DNA of 64,000 nucleotides from Chryseobacterium lathyri (GCF_003290185.1 NZ_QNFY01000013.1:108380-172379); one strand, 5' to 3'. Positions 1 through 9,080 are shown, counted from the stretch's first letter. Program-made: numbers and translations. Notes: generated by a model from the sequence alone, not told the origin.

Positions 1-2878
1 TAATCGTAGGGAAATGGAAATCAACCTCCACTATCCCCAAAAGTAGATAACAGCCTCCTCCTTGAAAAGGAAACTTTTCAAGGCAATCAGGAAAATGGGC
101 GGTGTCAAAGTAATTCCCCTCAACATCTATCCAGGTTCCAAAATACATAGTTCCCCTTTTTGTGGGTACATGTTTTCTTGAAATCAGATACGCAAGCATC
201 TTCACTTCTTTCTTGTGGTAGGTAGTCAAATCTTTTGCCATTACTGTTCCTCTGTACTTTGTTTGTAGCAAATCAAAAGGCGTGCACGATACCGGAAAGC
301 TCAAAATCTCGATTTCGTCAAACGCATCCTCAAATACATTTCGTTTTAATTCTGGAAATTTAAACTCCTTTACTGGCTCTTCAAACAAAGCTTCAAATCT
401 ACGCTCAGGCTTAAAGTATCCAAGTAGAACTCTTGCCTTCAATAGAAGTTCATTTTTCGGAACACAACTAAATCGAAAAGCTCCAATAAAGATTAATGTC
501 TGTAAAGTTTCAATGCCAATCGGAATTCGTTTTATAAAATCTTCCATCGACCTATACTCTCCATTCGCGCGTCGTTCCTGCGGGATTAATTGGGCAAGTT
601 TTGACTCGACTTTTTCTAGGAGCATCAGTCCGAGATAGATTTCATCACCATAGATGGTAGTTTCATATTCACTTTTATTCACGCAGGGATTAAGGATTTT
701 CCCTCCGGACATCTTCGCTTCGTGGATGTACACCTCGGTTCTATAAAATCCACCCATGTTATTGATAGCGGATACCATGAACTCCAATGGATAATAAACC
801 TTTAGGTATAAGCTCTGGTAACTTTCCACAGCGTAAGACGCCGAATGCGCCTTACAGAATGAATATCCTGCAAAAGATTCGATCTGCCGGTAGATCTCTG
901 CACTCAGTGCTTCTGGGTGTCCTTGTTGCTTGCAAGATATAAAAAAATCGTCCTTAACCTTTTGCAAGGCCGAAAGTGATCTCCCTTTTCCGCTCATTGC
1001 ACGTCTCAGTATATCCCCATCAGCAGCGGAAACCCCACCATAATGAAGCGCAATCTTGATGACATCTTCTTGGTATACCATGATGCCATAGGTCTCTCCG
1101 AGTTGCTCTTCAAAAACTTTATGGAAATATTCGAACTTGTCTGGATTGTTGTGTCTAAAAATATATTCCCGCATCATACCCGATTGTGCAACTCCGGGCC
1201 TAATGATTGATGATGCTGCAACCAATACTTTGTAATTATCACATTTCAGTCGTCTGAGAAGACCACGCATAGCGGGGGATTCGATATAAAAGCAGCCTAT
1301 TGTTCTACCTTGGCTTAAATATTCATTGCATTTTGCCTCATCTTTTGAAATGGTAGTGTCTTTGATATTAACGGTGATCCCCCTTTTTTCTTCCAGAAGC
1401 CGGACAGTATCATTAATCGCACCCAGCCCGCGTTGTGATAGAATATCAAACTTTTCAAAACCTATCTCTTCTGCGACATGCATGTCCCACTGCACGATCG
1501 GAAAGCCTTTAGGTGGCATTTCTAGTGCTGTAAAATTCGTCAGGGGTTCCTCAGAAATAATGATACCACAAGAGTGCATGGAGCGTTGGTTTGGAAATTT
1601 CTCTAATAATTTTCCATACTTCTGCACCTGTTTTACGATAGCATCGCGAAATACTCTTTCGGGATATTTGCTTAATTCGTCCAGCTCCTCTTTGGGTAAA
1701 CCAAAGGCCTTTCCAACTTCACGGATGATCGAACGGTACTTAAATTCTACATTTGTCCCACAAAACGCTACATACTCTTTTCCGTAACGATTAAATATAT
1801 AGTCAAGAATGATGTCTCGTTCTTGCCATGACCAATCTATATCAAAATCCGGAGGACTTTTTCTGTTCAGATTTAGAAAACGTTCAAAGTAAAGATCAAG
1901 CTCAATCGGACAAATATCTGTTATACCAAGACAATATGCAACAATGGAATTAGCACCGCTTCCACGACCGACGTGCATAAATCCCATACTGTTGCTGTAT
2001 CGTACAATATCCCAGGTAATTAGAAAATAACCGCTAAAGTTCAGTTCATCGATAACTTTCAATTCTTTTTCAACTCGTTTTGTTGCAGCTTCATGGTTTC
2101 TTCCATATCGCCTTTCTAACCCTGCGAAAGCCAACCTTGTTAAAAGCTGCAAATCATCCTTCTTTGAGCCTGTGTAAAATTTTCTGTTCCGTGGAGTTTC
2201 AAAAGCAAAGTCAAAACTACACTGCGAAAGTAATGAATTGGTATTGTGGATGATTTGTGGGTAATTCCTGTAGGCATCCAAAATTTCTTGCGGCGGCCGA
2301 AAATATTCTTTCTTGGAACACACTTCACTTTCCGGTACTTTAGAAAGCAATTCATTGTTATCAATTGCTCTGAGAATCCGATGGAGATTATACTCTTTTT
2401 TAGTACTGAAGGTGATCGGGTGGAGTATAACCATTTTGATAATAAGTTTTTTATACTGTGGCCGGATCAAGAGATTTAGTTCCTCTTCACGAATGCCTAT
2501 AAATTCATTTTCATTCAGGATTTCTGGGATATTGGTTAAAGGATAAATGATGAAATTATCCTGTAATTGCGGCTGCAACGGTAATTCGAGACCATCACAA
2601 TTAGCCGATGTCAACATTCTGTTCACTTCTTCTAATCCGATAAATTCCTTGGCGATGGATATGTAGAGTAGGGTGTTGTTTTTTCGTACCTCTACTCCTA
2701 CCATTGGTTTAATTCCCTGTTGTTCGCATTTTTTCTTGAATTCATAAATTCCGGTAACCGTATTTATATCCGTCAAAACAAGCTCTTTTACTCCCAATGA
2801 GGAAGCTTGGGAAATAAGGTCATCTATTGATAATGTCCCATATCGAAGGCTATGGTATGAATGGCAGTTTAAAAACAT
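1..2878 (-). CDS. dnaE2: DNA polymerase III alpha subunit, error-prone DnaE2-type (C-terminus cut by window)
   Basis: The reading frame is open from an ATG at 2878 to the window edge, giving about 959 residues without the C-terminal end. The N-terminus (MFLNCHSYHSLRYGTLS) is a PHP domain, roughly residues 1-200. The C-family polymerase core follows, with the catalytic aspartate motif PPDFDIDW near residue 345 and GRGSGANSIVAY just before it. The length fits a DnaE2/ImuC-like enzyme. The start is 11 bp after the dinB stop, so the two form an operon. DnaE2-type enzymes usually work with a Y-family partner in damage-induced translesion synthesis. The pairing is seen in the sequence; error-prone function is inferred. 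It could instead be a second replicative-type DnaE. Confidence 0.88.
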   Translation of the reverse strand, partial: MFLNCHSYHSLRYGTLSIDDLISQASSLGVKELVLTDINTVTGIYEFKKKCEQQGIKPMVGVEVRKNNTLLYISIAKEFIGLEEVNRMLTSANCDGLELPLQPQLQDNFIIYPLTNIPEILNENEFIGIREEELNLLIRPQYKKLIIKMVILHPITFSTKKEYNLHRILRAIDNNELLSKVPESEVCSKKEYFRPPQEILDAYRNYPQIIHNTNSLLSQCSFDFAFETPRNRKFYTGSKKDDLQLLTRLAFAGLERRYGRNHEAATKRVEKELKVIDELNFSGYFLITWDIVRYSNSMGFMHVGRGSGANSIVAYCLGITDICPIELDLYFERFLNLNRKSPPDFDIDWSWQERDIILDYIFNRYGKEYVAFCGTNVEFKYRSIIREVGKAFGLPKEELDELSKYPERVFRDAIVKQVQKYGKLLEKFPNQRSMHSCGIIISEEPLTNFTALEMPPKGFPIVQWDMHVAEEIGFEKFDILSQRGLGAINDTVRLLEEKRGITVNIKDTTISKDEAKCNEYLSQGRTIGCFYIESPAMRGLLRRLKCDNYKVLVAASSIIRPGVAQSGMMREYIFRHNNPDKFEYFHKVFEEQLGETYGIMVYQEDVIKIALHYGGVSAADGDILRRAMSGKGRSLSALQKVKDDFFISCKQQGHPEALSAEIYRQIESFAGYSFCKAHSASYAVESYQSLYLKVYYPLEFMVSAINNMGGFYRTEVYIHEAKMSGGKILNPCVNKSEYETTIYGDEIYLGLMLLEKVESKLAQLIPQERRANGEYRSMEDFIKRIPIGIETLQTLIFIGAFRFSCVPKNELLLKARVLLGYFKPERRFEALFEEPVKEFKFPELKRNVFEDAFDEIEILSFPVSCTPFDLLQTKYRGTVMAKDLTTYHKKEVKMLAYLISRKHVPTKRGTMYFGTWIDVEGNYFDTAHFPDCLEKFPFQGGGCYLLLGIVEVDFHFPTI

Positions 2879-2889
2879 AGTTTCGCGCT

Positions 2890-4038
2890 CTAACGTAAAA
2901 AGTCAAATCCTACAGCTCGGCCAACGGCAGAGCTTCCAAACCGGTTCTTGATATTATCCATCGCTTGGTAGAGACTGATAAGCTCTGCATTATCTTCAAA
3001 TAAATTCATTTGATAACTGCCATGAACGAGATCGGTAAAACGTAATCCTACCAGACGAAGACGCATACGTCTTGTGTAGATTTTATCGAAAAGTTCCAGT
3101 GCAACCCTTGCTAGCGTATGATCAGAAGATGTATATGAAACCCTACATTGTTTAGACTCCGTATCGAAGTTGGAATATCTAATTTTAATCACAACAGTTG
3201 CCGTCAACCATTTCTCGTGACGAAGCTGATGGGCAAGTTGCTCCGCCATTCCAGATATCAGACCTTTAACCTCAGCGATGTCCATTGTGTCGCTGCTAAA
3301 AGTCCTTTCCTTGGAGATCGATTTTCTCTCTGAATACGGTATCACAGGTGTCTCATCAATACCATTAGCTTTCTTCCAGAGATCAGCACCATTTTTACCG
3401 ATCATCTGCTGCAAGACCTCTACAGGCATTTCAGCTAAAGTACCAATGGTTCTGATTCCTACTCTTGAAAAGAGCTGAAATGTTGCATTCCCTACCATTG
3501 GCATCTTTTTTATCGACAATGGGTTCAAGAAGGAATGAACACCAACTGGTGGTATTTCCCGATGACCGTGAGGCTTTGATTCGCCCGTACCAATTTTGCT
3601 AACTGTTTTATTGACTGACAATGCATAGCTGATCGGAAGGCCAGTCTCTTTTTCAATCTTTGCCCCAAGTTCATTTGTCCATTTGTACGCGCCGAAAAAT
3701 TTATCCATACCCGTCAAATCAAGATAAAATTCATCTATTGATGCTTTCTCCATCAGCGGTGCGCTTTCCTCGATCACCTCGGTAACTGTGTGAGACATCT
3801 TAGAATAAAGCTCCATATCCCCTTTTACCACTTTAGCTTGTGGACAAAGACGCAATGCCATTTTCATAGGCATTGCCGACCTTACACCAAATTTCCTTGC
3901 TTCATAGGAACAGGACGAAACGACCCCTCTATCTCCACCTCCAATAATGAGAGGAACACCGTTCAACTCTGAGTTGACCAGTCTCTCACAGGATACGAAA
4001 AATGTATCCAAATCCATATGTACGATAGCACGCTCCAT
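2890..4038 (-). CDS. dinB: Y-family DNA polymerase (DinB/Pol IV type)
   Basis: This 382-residue protein starts MERAIVHMDLDTFFVSCE, which holds the first catalytic aspartate of the Y family. The second acidic motif, SIDEFYLDLT, lies near residue 100. A palm/fingers region, an HhH-like segment (KKMPMVGNATFQLF) and a little-finger domain follow. The length is typical of DinB or ImuB. The ImuB C-terminal extension is absent, so DinB is the better name. It is divergent from the S24 repressor and upstream of dnaE2 with an 11-bp gap. Two palindromic repressor sites sit directly upstream, which suggests DNA-damage induction. Confidence 0.92.
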   Translation of the reverse strand: MERAIVHMDLDTFFVSCERLVNSELNGVPLIIGGGDRGVVSSCSYEARKFGVRSAMPMKMALRLCPQAKVVKGDMELYSKMSHTVTEVIEESAPLMEKASIDEFYLDLTGMDKFFGAYKWTNELGAKIEKETGLPISYALSVNKTVSKIGTGESKPHGHREIPPVGVHSFLNPLSIKKMPMVGNATFQLFSRVGIRTIGTLAEMPVEVLQQMIGKNGADLWKKANGIDETPVIPYSERKSISKERTFSSDTMDIAEVKGLISGMAEQLAHQLRHEKWLTATVVIKIRYSNFDTESKQCRVSYTSSDHTLARVALELFDKIYTRRMRLRLVGLRFTDLVHGSYQMNLFEDNAELISLYQAMDNIKNRFGSSAVGRAVGFDFLR

Positions 4039-4061
4039 AAAATTAAAATTCTTTTACAAAA

Positions 4062-4080
4062 TTGCTATGATTTTTAGCAA
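4062..4080. promoter_or_regulatory. Putative S24-repressor operator O1
   Basis: The palindrome TTGCTATGATTTTTAGCAA lies between the divergent dinB and repressor genes. Its half-sites TTGCTA/TAGCAA match those of the second palindrome 34 bp away (centre to centre). It overlaps a possible plus-strand -33 region (TTG at 4062) with a TAAATTTG -7 element at 4088-4095. Binding by the adjacent repressor is inferred. Confidence 0.65.
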
Positions 4081-4095
4081 AACACACTAAATTTG

Positions 4096-4114
4096 TTGCT
4101 ATAAATTATAGCAA
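4096..4114. promoter_or_regulatory. Putative S24-repressor operator O2, overlapping the repressor start codon
   Basis: TTGCTATAAATTATAGCAA is a perfect 9+1+9 inverted repeat. Its last base is the A of the repressor ATG at 4114. A repressor bound here would cover the transcription start expected downstream of the TAAATTTG element at 4088-4095, so autoregulation is likely. Confidence 0.7.
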
Positions 4115-4875
4115 TGTTATTACTCGCTGAAAATCTGCGTTTTCTGAGGAACGAACTCAATGCATCCCAGCAATCTGTTGCGGACGCGCTCCTTATTACC
4201 AGGGGGAGGTATAGCAAATATGAAGATGGCGCCAGTGATCCCCCGATAGACATTCTGCTTAAAATATCTCGTTATTATAAGGTAAGTGTGGATTTGTTGA
4301 TTTCAATAGATCTACGGAAATATAAATTGGAAGAGCTTTTAAAACTATCTGATAATAGGATTTTATTACCAATCAAAACGGATAGCAAAGGCGAAAATAA
4401 AATTGAAGTCGTTCCTTTCAAAGCTTCAATGGGTTATTTAGTAGGCTATTCCGATCCGGACTATATTGAGAACCTGCAGACGATGTCCCTTCCATTTCTC
4501 AATCATGGAAAATATAGAGCATTTCCGGTAGAAGGCGATTCTATGCCACCGTACAAAGATGGAAATTTTATTATTGGCCAATATATTGAATCTCTTAGTG
4601 ATCTTAAAGTAGGGAAAACCTATATTTTTATAACGCGTGAAGGAATCACCTACAAAAGACTTGAAGATCAGTCATCATCCAAAATAAAAGTTTCAGCAGA
4701 TAATAAATTCTATCAATCATATGAAATCGCAAAAGAGAATCTGCTAGAAATATGGGAATTCAGATGCAGTATAGCAACTGAAGAATTTGATAGGAACAGT
4801 AGTGAGCTGGATAATGAAACTATTATCAGGATGTTCAATGAAATCAAATCAGATCTTTCCAAGCTAACATCATAA
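4114..4875 (+). CDS. LexA-like transcriptional repressor: XRE HTH plus S24 peptidase
   Basis: The protein has 253 residues. An N-terminal Xre-type helix-turn-helix (residues about 5-65, with ASQQSVADALLITRGRYSKYE) precedes a LexA/UmuD-type S24 peptidase fold. The catalytic serine is in VEGDSMPPYKDG near residue 142 and the lysine in GITYKRLED near residue 181. The linker carries ASMGYLVGY, the likely self-cleavage region (family consensus Ala-Gly; here Met-Gly, which is unusual). It is divergent from dinB-dnaE2 and separated by two palindromes. Expected role: RecA-stimulated self-cleavage derepresses the mutagenesis operon. The family assignment is firm; the regulatory circuit is inferred. 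Confidence 0.9.
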   Translation: MLLLAENLRFLRNELNASQQSVADALLITRGRYSKYEDGASDPPIDILLKISRYYKVSVDLLISIDLRKYKLEELLKLSDNRILLPIKTDSKGENKIEVVPFKASMGYLVGYSDPDYIENLQTMSLPFLNHGKYRAFPVEGDSMPPYKDGNFIIGQYIESLSDLKVGKTYIFITREGITYKRLEDQSSSKIKVSADNKFYQSYEIAKENLLEIWEFRCSIATEEFDRNSSELDNETIIRMFNEIKSDLSKLTS

Positions 4876-4924
4876 TTCAAAAGAAATATTAAATTGCAGT
4901 GTTTTAATTATAGAATTGCCAGAA

Positions 4925-5317
4925 ATGATTAATATGGAAAGTTTTGAAATCGACCAACCTGAATTTCTATTGTGTGAGAAGCCTTTAAAGGATTATGATA
5001 GCACTGGAAGTTTCCTGACGGAAGATGAACGTTCGTTTGCTTTAACTGTACCGGATGAACGTACATGGGTTTATCATTTATTAAGTGAATCATTAATCGA
5101 ATTTGTTTTAATGAACAACCGTGAACCCTATAATTTTATAAATAAGCACAAAGATTTCATGTATAATGAGTTTCGATATACGGGTGTTTTCGTAAAAAAT
5201 AATTGCGAAAGACTTGAATTTGATGAAAATTCTGTGCTTGATAAAGCTTGGGAATACTTGAGAAGTATTTTGAAATGGGAGGATGAGTATTACAATGGAA
5301 ATGAAAACGAAAACTAA
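4925..5317 (+). CDS. Hypothetical protein following the S24 repressor
   Basis: This is a 130-residue acidic protein rich in Glu, Asp and aromatics (MINMESFEIDQPEFLLCE), with no signal peptide or membrane segment. It starts 49 bp after the repressor stop on the same strand, so it is probably cotranscribed and under the same control. A second ATG at 4934 is an alternative start. No family was recognised. Its place suggests a small accessory or modulator of the SOS-like cassette, but nothing in the sequence shows that. Confidence 0.6.
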   Translation: MINMESFEIDQPEFLLCEKPLKDYDSTGSFLTEDERSFALTVPDERTWVYHLLSESLIEFVLMNNREPYNFINKHKDFMYNEFRYTGVFVKNNCERLEFDENSVLDKAWEYLRSILKWEDEYYNGNENEN

Positions 5318-5471
5318 AATTTAGAAATATTAAAACTCATTTTTTAATAATACGACCTTCTTTTGCTTCTTTTCTTTGGTCGTCTATCCAAAAAGAAAAG
5401 AAGTCATGCTACATATTGCCCAGCAAGGTGCATATGCGGTGGGCATTCAAAGCGGACATCTCGCTTTACGC

Positions 5472-5505
5472 AAAAAGACGTTTCCAGCTATGGAAATGTC
5501 TTTTT
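5472..5505. terminator. Bidirectional hairpin terminator between convergent operons
   Basis: A 14-bp stem (5472-5485 with 5492-5505, one mismatch) begins with five A and ends with five T around a 6-nt loop. It can serve both the repressor operon on the plus strand and the PRTRC operon on the minus strand. A second inverted repeat, GCCCGAT/ATCGGGC (5506-5512, 5530-5536), overlaps the 3' end of the ThiF gene. Confidence 0.7.
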
Positions 5506-5516
5506 GCCCGATTGGA

Positions 5517-6326
5517 TCAATCGATCAATATCGGGCTTGTTCTGAAATCTTCAAGATTGTGAAAACATCCTCTGTATTTGGTCATTCCGTAACGGAACAT
5601 GCTCCACAATAATTTACATCCCATTTGCGCCAGTGAAGCATTGATAAATAAATCCTGCTGTTCCAATGCTTCGGCAAGTGAACAACTTGGCGTATTATCG
5701 TCCTTTTCAGACTGTAAAAGAAGGTCACCATATTCTTCGGTAACAAACGGCATATTGGCTACAGGATTGTATTTTTCGGATTCCGGCTGAGTGATATTGC
5801 CCACCGTGGAAAGAATTACCTGTCCAGTCTGTTTACTATTTCCATAGTCCATCCAATATTTCGGAGAATCCCGAACACGGTTTCGCTGTCCATTAATTTC
5901 TGTAAGTATATCGGCAACTCCAAATCTCGCCTGTACTGTATCAACACAGGTAATCGTAATTGTTGCGACTGACTGTTTTGGGATATTTCCAAACTTGTCC
6001 TTTTCAAATTTAAGGTTTTCCGCTTTCCAATTCGCACCTGTACAGCGGTTGATACGGTTAATTAGCGCAACGGACTTTGGCAATCCGACTTCACATTCAA
6101 AAAAACGCTGTCTGCCCAAATTTGCGGAGGTAACAATATCGTCATCCCATAACCTGACCTGCAGTCCTGTATGTCCGAGTGCCAATAAACTTTCATTTAT
6201 TTCCATCAGTCCAGTAAGCACTTTTGAACCTGTCCCCCCTGCTCCTATGAGGTTCACGCTGATCGGATTAGTTGGGGCTAACAGGTAATTGTCTGTATAA
6301 TGTACATTTGTTTTTTTGGCATTCAT
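5517..6326 (-). CDS. PRTRC system ThiF-family protein
   Basis: The 269-residue protein has an E1-like/ThiF adenylation fold. It carries the nucleotide-binding loop NLIGAGGTGSK at about residues 24-34, the acidic WDDDIV and the arginine segment NLGRQRF. A cysteine follows in ITCVDTVQAR. This is the ThiF-related member of PRTRC (ParB-Related, ThiF-Related Cassette) systems found on plasmids and integrative elements. It is the last gene of a long minus-strand operon, overlapping protein B by 4 bp. The biochemical role of PRTRC ThiF proteins is not established. Confidence 0.88.
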   Translation of the reverse strand: MNAKKTNVHYTDNYLLAPTNPISVNLIGAGGTGSKVLTGLMEINESLLALGHTGLQVRLWDDDIVTSANLGRQRFFECEVGLPKSVALINRINRCTGANWKAENLKFEKDKFGNIPKQSVATITITCVDTVQARFGVADILTEINGQRNRVRDSPKYWMDYGNSKQTGQVILSTVGNITQPESEKYNPVANMPFVTEEYGDLLLQSEKDDNTPSCSLAEALEQQDLFINASLAQMGCKLLWSMFRYGMTKYRGCFHNLEDFRTSPILID

Positions 6327-7054
6327 AACAATATATTTTTGAGGGTTAATTTATGGGGTAGTAGTACCTCCGTAGGAAAAACAGTTTCCTGTTCTATCAA
6401 TCTTTTCCAGAGTGTCACGAGATTTTCCCCGCTCTGTCCACCTGTAACAAGCGCATGGCTAAAATAACTGTGGAAAAAATAGTGTTCCCATGCTTTTATA
6501 AATTCCTCTACCGAAGTAGAATTTTTAATATCGATTTTTATTGTCCCTAAGCAAACTTTCCCATCTGCGTAGATATTGAAATAAGGACAATGGAAAAGCT
6601 GTGTTTTTAGTGTTGGCCTTCTGTTGCTTTTAAGTGCAAATACCGTAAGACTGGATTTACTAGCCTTCCACAGCATAGGTGGCACATGTGCTTTACCGTT
6701 TGGAATGCCCAGACTTTCGACAAAAAACAGTTCTTTTTGCGTAGCTTTTGTGTGCCATATTACTGTTCCTTTTTCCGTATTCGGATCAAGACTTAAAACA
6801 TTGCCTGGCAGGACAGTTTTTGGTTTTAAAAATGCACTTTCTTTTTCATGTTCAACCATTAGGGCTTTAGCCAAATGATCGGCTTCCATCACCGTTAGCG
6901 GATGGGCGTTTATTGGGTTTCCGTCAACGTCCATATCAAAATGTTCAACATAAACGTCAGGGTCAAGCCCCTGTGACTGGTAAAGCACCAATGCACATTT
7001 CGGATAATAGAGTTTATCAAAATCGGGTGTAATATCTATGTTATTGTTGTTCAT
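6323..7054 (-). CDS. PRTRC system protein B
   Basis: This is a 243-residue soluble protein that begins MNNNNIDITPDFDKLYYPKC and contains AHPLTVMEADHLAKAL and PPMLWKASKSSLTVFAL. The second half has the CPYFNIYADGKVCLGT block that I associate with PRTRC protein B. Its ATG lies inside the last codons of the upstream F-like gene, and its stop overlaps the ThiF start, which implies translational coupling. Its function is unknown beyond its fixed place in PRTRC cassettes. Confidence 0.82.
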   Translation of the reverse strand: MNNNNIDITPDFDKLYYPKCALVLYQSQGLDPDVYVEHFDMDVDGNPINAHPLTVMEADHLAKALMVEHEKESAFLKPKTVLPGNVLSLDPNTEKGTVIWHTKATQKELFFVESLGIPNGKAHVPPMLWKASKSSLTVFALKSNRRPTLKTQLFHCPYFNIYADGKVCLGTIKIDIKNSTSVEEFIKAWEHYFFHSYFSHALVTGGQSGENLVTLWKRLIEQETVFPTEVLLPHKLTLKNILL

Positions 7055-8234
7055 TGCTCAATTGTCTATAGTCATAAATTAAATCAGTAATGTCATGCAA
7101 TAGGTCAAAAAGCCTTTTCTCAAATGAAAGGTCTTTGCTTTCAATTTCCTGTCCGTCAAAACATTTGATTAGGGCAGGTTCCTGCGTTTCGCTATACTCC
7201 TGAAACTGGTTATTGACGGATTCAAATATGGTTCCTGCGAGCCAACCTTTATTGTCCGCGTAAAATGAAATATATTTTTCCATCGGAATGATCTGATCTT
7301 CCAAATATTCTTCATCCTCATCGAACATACTGCTGGCATTGCGAAAAATACTGGCATCGGGATATTCCCGATAAATTGCCAGTGTTTTGCGGGCCAACAT
7401 CAAACAGCCCGTATCAAAATCATCTTTTGGTTTAAACCGAACAATTCGCTGATCGAAAAAAACGAGGTTTTCACGGTTGTAAATTTTCTGTTCAATTTTA
7501 TCCCCGACCCATTCCGCATAATCGATTTCACTTAATCGGTGGTCTTCATCCTCTTCATCTTCTTCGTAGGGATCATCCAGTATCCAGTCTTTCAGCATCT
7601 CGTACTCATAATATAAATAGCTACCTTCCTGTCTGTAATAAGGTATATCAGCAATGTGGTAGAGATAGGAAAACACAGACAACAAAAGGTGGGCTGCCTT
7701 TTTTCTCTTTTTGTCACCGAGCATTCTGAAAAGTGGAATAACAGGAATATAAAAGAGCGTAGCACCTGTATCATAGCGTTCTTCGGAAACCAGATAAAAC
7801 TTGTCATTTTCTTTATTGAATCTAACACTATCCCAGTTCAGCACATTCTTTTTTAATTTCCCCTTTATGTCAGAAAGGGCAAGATTGATATTGTAGGGAA
7901 ATCTGAATTGTTCGGACTGTACAAATGGTTCAATTTTGTAGTGTTCTGCCAGTCTTGAAAGTGACTGAAAAAAGTCACTTTCAAGTTTAACAGATGTTTC
8001 ATTTACCTGATTCATTTCTGTCTGCCTGAATTTTGGCAGAAATGTGCAGTTTAGTAAACCATTGGCAACATGGCTATTGGAACGCATTTCCTTTTGTCTT
8101 TGAAAATTTCCTGCGCATCCTTCGGTTTTTGCATCCAACTGGCGAACTCCGCAATCCTGCGGTGCATTTTGGTTTCTCTTTCTTTTTCGGGTATTTGTAT
8201 TGTTCCCGATATGATCTGTTTTCGCATTGTTCAT
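7041..8234 (-). CDS. PRTRC system protein F-like
   Basis: This is a soluble protein of about 397 residues. An ATG at 8234 is preferred because an upstream in-frame ATG at 8303 would run back into PRTRC protein C. The first 70 residues are basic and low-complexity, and the region near residue 230 is very acidic (EEDEEDEDHR). It sits between PRTRC C and B, the slot of the large F-type protein, and overlaps B by 14 bp. Assignment rests mainly on position and size, with general resemblance in the C-terminal half. The function is unknown. Confidence 0.65.
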   Translation of the reverse strand: MNNAKTDHIGNNTNTRKRKRNQNAPQDCGVRQLDAKTEGCAGNFQRQKEMRSNSHVANGLLNCTFLPKFRQTEMNQVNETSVKLESDFFQSLSRLAEHYKIEPFVQSEQFRFPYNINLALSDIKGKLKKNVLNWDSVRFNKENDKFYLVSEERYDTGATLFYIPVIPLFRMLGDKKRKKAAHLLLSVFSYLYHIADIPYYRQEGSYLYYEYEMLKDWILDDPYEEDEEDEDHRLSEIDYAEWVGDKIEQKIYNRENLVFFDQRIVRFKPKDDFDTGCLMLARKTLAIYREYPDASIFRNASSMFDEDEEYLEDQIIPMEKYISFYADNKGWLAGTIFESVNNQFQEYSETQEPALIKCFDGQEIESKDLSFEKRLFDLLHDITDLIYDYRQLSNEQQ

Positions 8235-8253
8235 TGTTTTAAAATTTTCGGTT

Positions 8254-8472
8254 TTATCCTTTCGTACCCATAACACTTTCAAAAGTATATACCACAGAAT
8301 CATCCTTAATTACAGGTGCAGAAACTTTTGAAGTTGTCAAACTGGGATAGGTATTTGCATAAAAATTCATCACTGCATCCACGCTCCAACGTGGTTCGGG
8401 GTCGTCAAGAATTATTTTCAATCCTTTGTCCATGAGTACAAATACTCTCGCTAGTTCAAGTGCTAATAACAT
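8254..8472 (-). CDS. PRTRC system protein C
   Basis: The 72-residue protein has the pattern of PRTRC protein C: ARVFVLMDKGLKIILDDPEP, then VMNFYANTYPSLTTSKVSAP, then VYTF and a C-terminal GTKG. It lies 18 bp after protein E and 19 bp before the F-like gene. Its role is unknown; its small size and conserved end suggest a structural or adaptor part of the cassette. Confidence 0.85.
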   Translation of the reverse strand: MLLALELARVFVLMDKGLKIILDDPEPRWSVDAVMNFYANTYPSLTTSKVSAPVIKDDSVVYTFESVMGTKG

Positions 8473-8490
8473 GATCTTTCAATTTTATTG

Positions 8491-9051
8491 TTAAACATTC
8501 ATTTGGTCTATAGGCTCATCAGTTTCGCTCTGCGGTCTTGCAAAAAGGTCAGGTGCAAAATGGGATTGATATAAATCCTGTTTCTGACCGATTGTTTCAG
8601 CATGTTCGGGATATTCGGAAGCTTTAGGCAGTGCTGTCCATGCTTCCTTAAATTTTCCTTCATTTTCCAGTGCTTCGGCTTTTGCCATAGCATCGATGTA
8701 CTTCTTGTTCTTGGCTTCCTTCTCTTTTTTCGTTTTATCAGCTTTTTCCTTTTCCATTGCAGACTGTTTTTTGGCTTCCTCCATCTGCTTCATAAAAGTT
8801 TCCATATTGGACATAAGCCCCGAAGCGGATTCAACTGGTTTTTTGATATGTGAGAAAAATTCAGCATCCAGTTCTTCTGCCGTTCCTTTCAGGTTAAGGG
8901 GTGGGATAATGTTTTTTGCTTTATCTCCACAGCCGTCATTCTGAACCAAAATAGACACAACTATTTTATCTTCTGTAGCTTTGGCAACCGTTAGCGTTAA
9001 TTTGCTTTGCAAGTCCATTTTTGCTATCTGCTTAAAAAAATTCGCTTCCAT
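8491..9051 (-). CDS. PRTRC system protein E
   Basis: This is a 186-residue protein. The N-terminal third (MEANFFKQIAKMDLQSKLTL) resembles PRTRC protein E, with a PPLNLKGTAEELDAEFF block. A highly charged Lys/Glu/Ala coiled coil follows at about residues 90-130, and then a short C-terminal domain. It is the first recognised PRTRC gene in the operon, followed by C. The function is unknown. Confidence 0.83.
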   Translation of the reverse strand: MEANFFKQIAKMDLQSKLTLTVAKATEDKIVVSILVQNDGCGDKAKNIIPPLNLKGTAEELDAEFFSHIKKPVESASGLMSNMETFMKQMEEAKKQSAMEKEKADKTKKEKEAKNKKYIDAMAKAEALENEGKFKEAWTALPKASEYPEHAETIGQKQDLYQSHFAPDLFARPQSETDEPIDQMNV

Positions 9052-9080
9052 AATATTGTAGTTTAAGATTATTGATTTAT

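Noticed and set aside
282..1787. Plus-strand frames of 118 and 153 codons
   Set aside because: They are antisense to the dnaE2 reading frame, which has clear polymerase motifs; no independent support.
5376..5612. 78-codon plus-strand frame running into the 3' end of the ThiF gene
   Set aside because: It spans the bidirectional terminator and overlaps a solid gene on the other strand. The sequence shows no domain.
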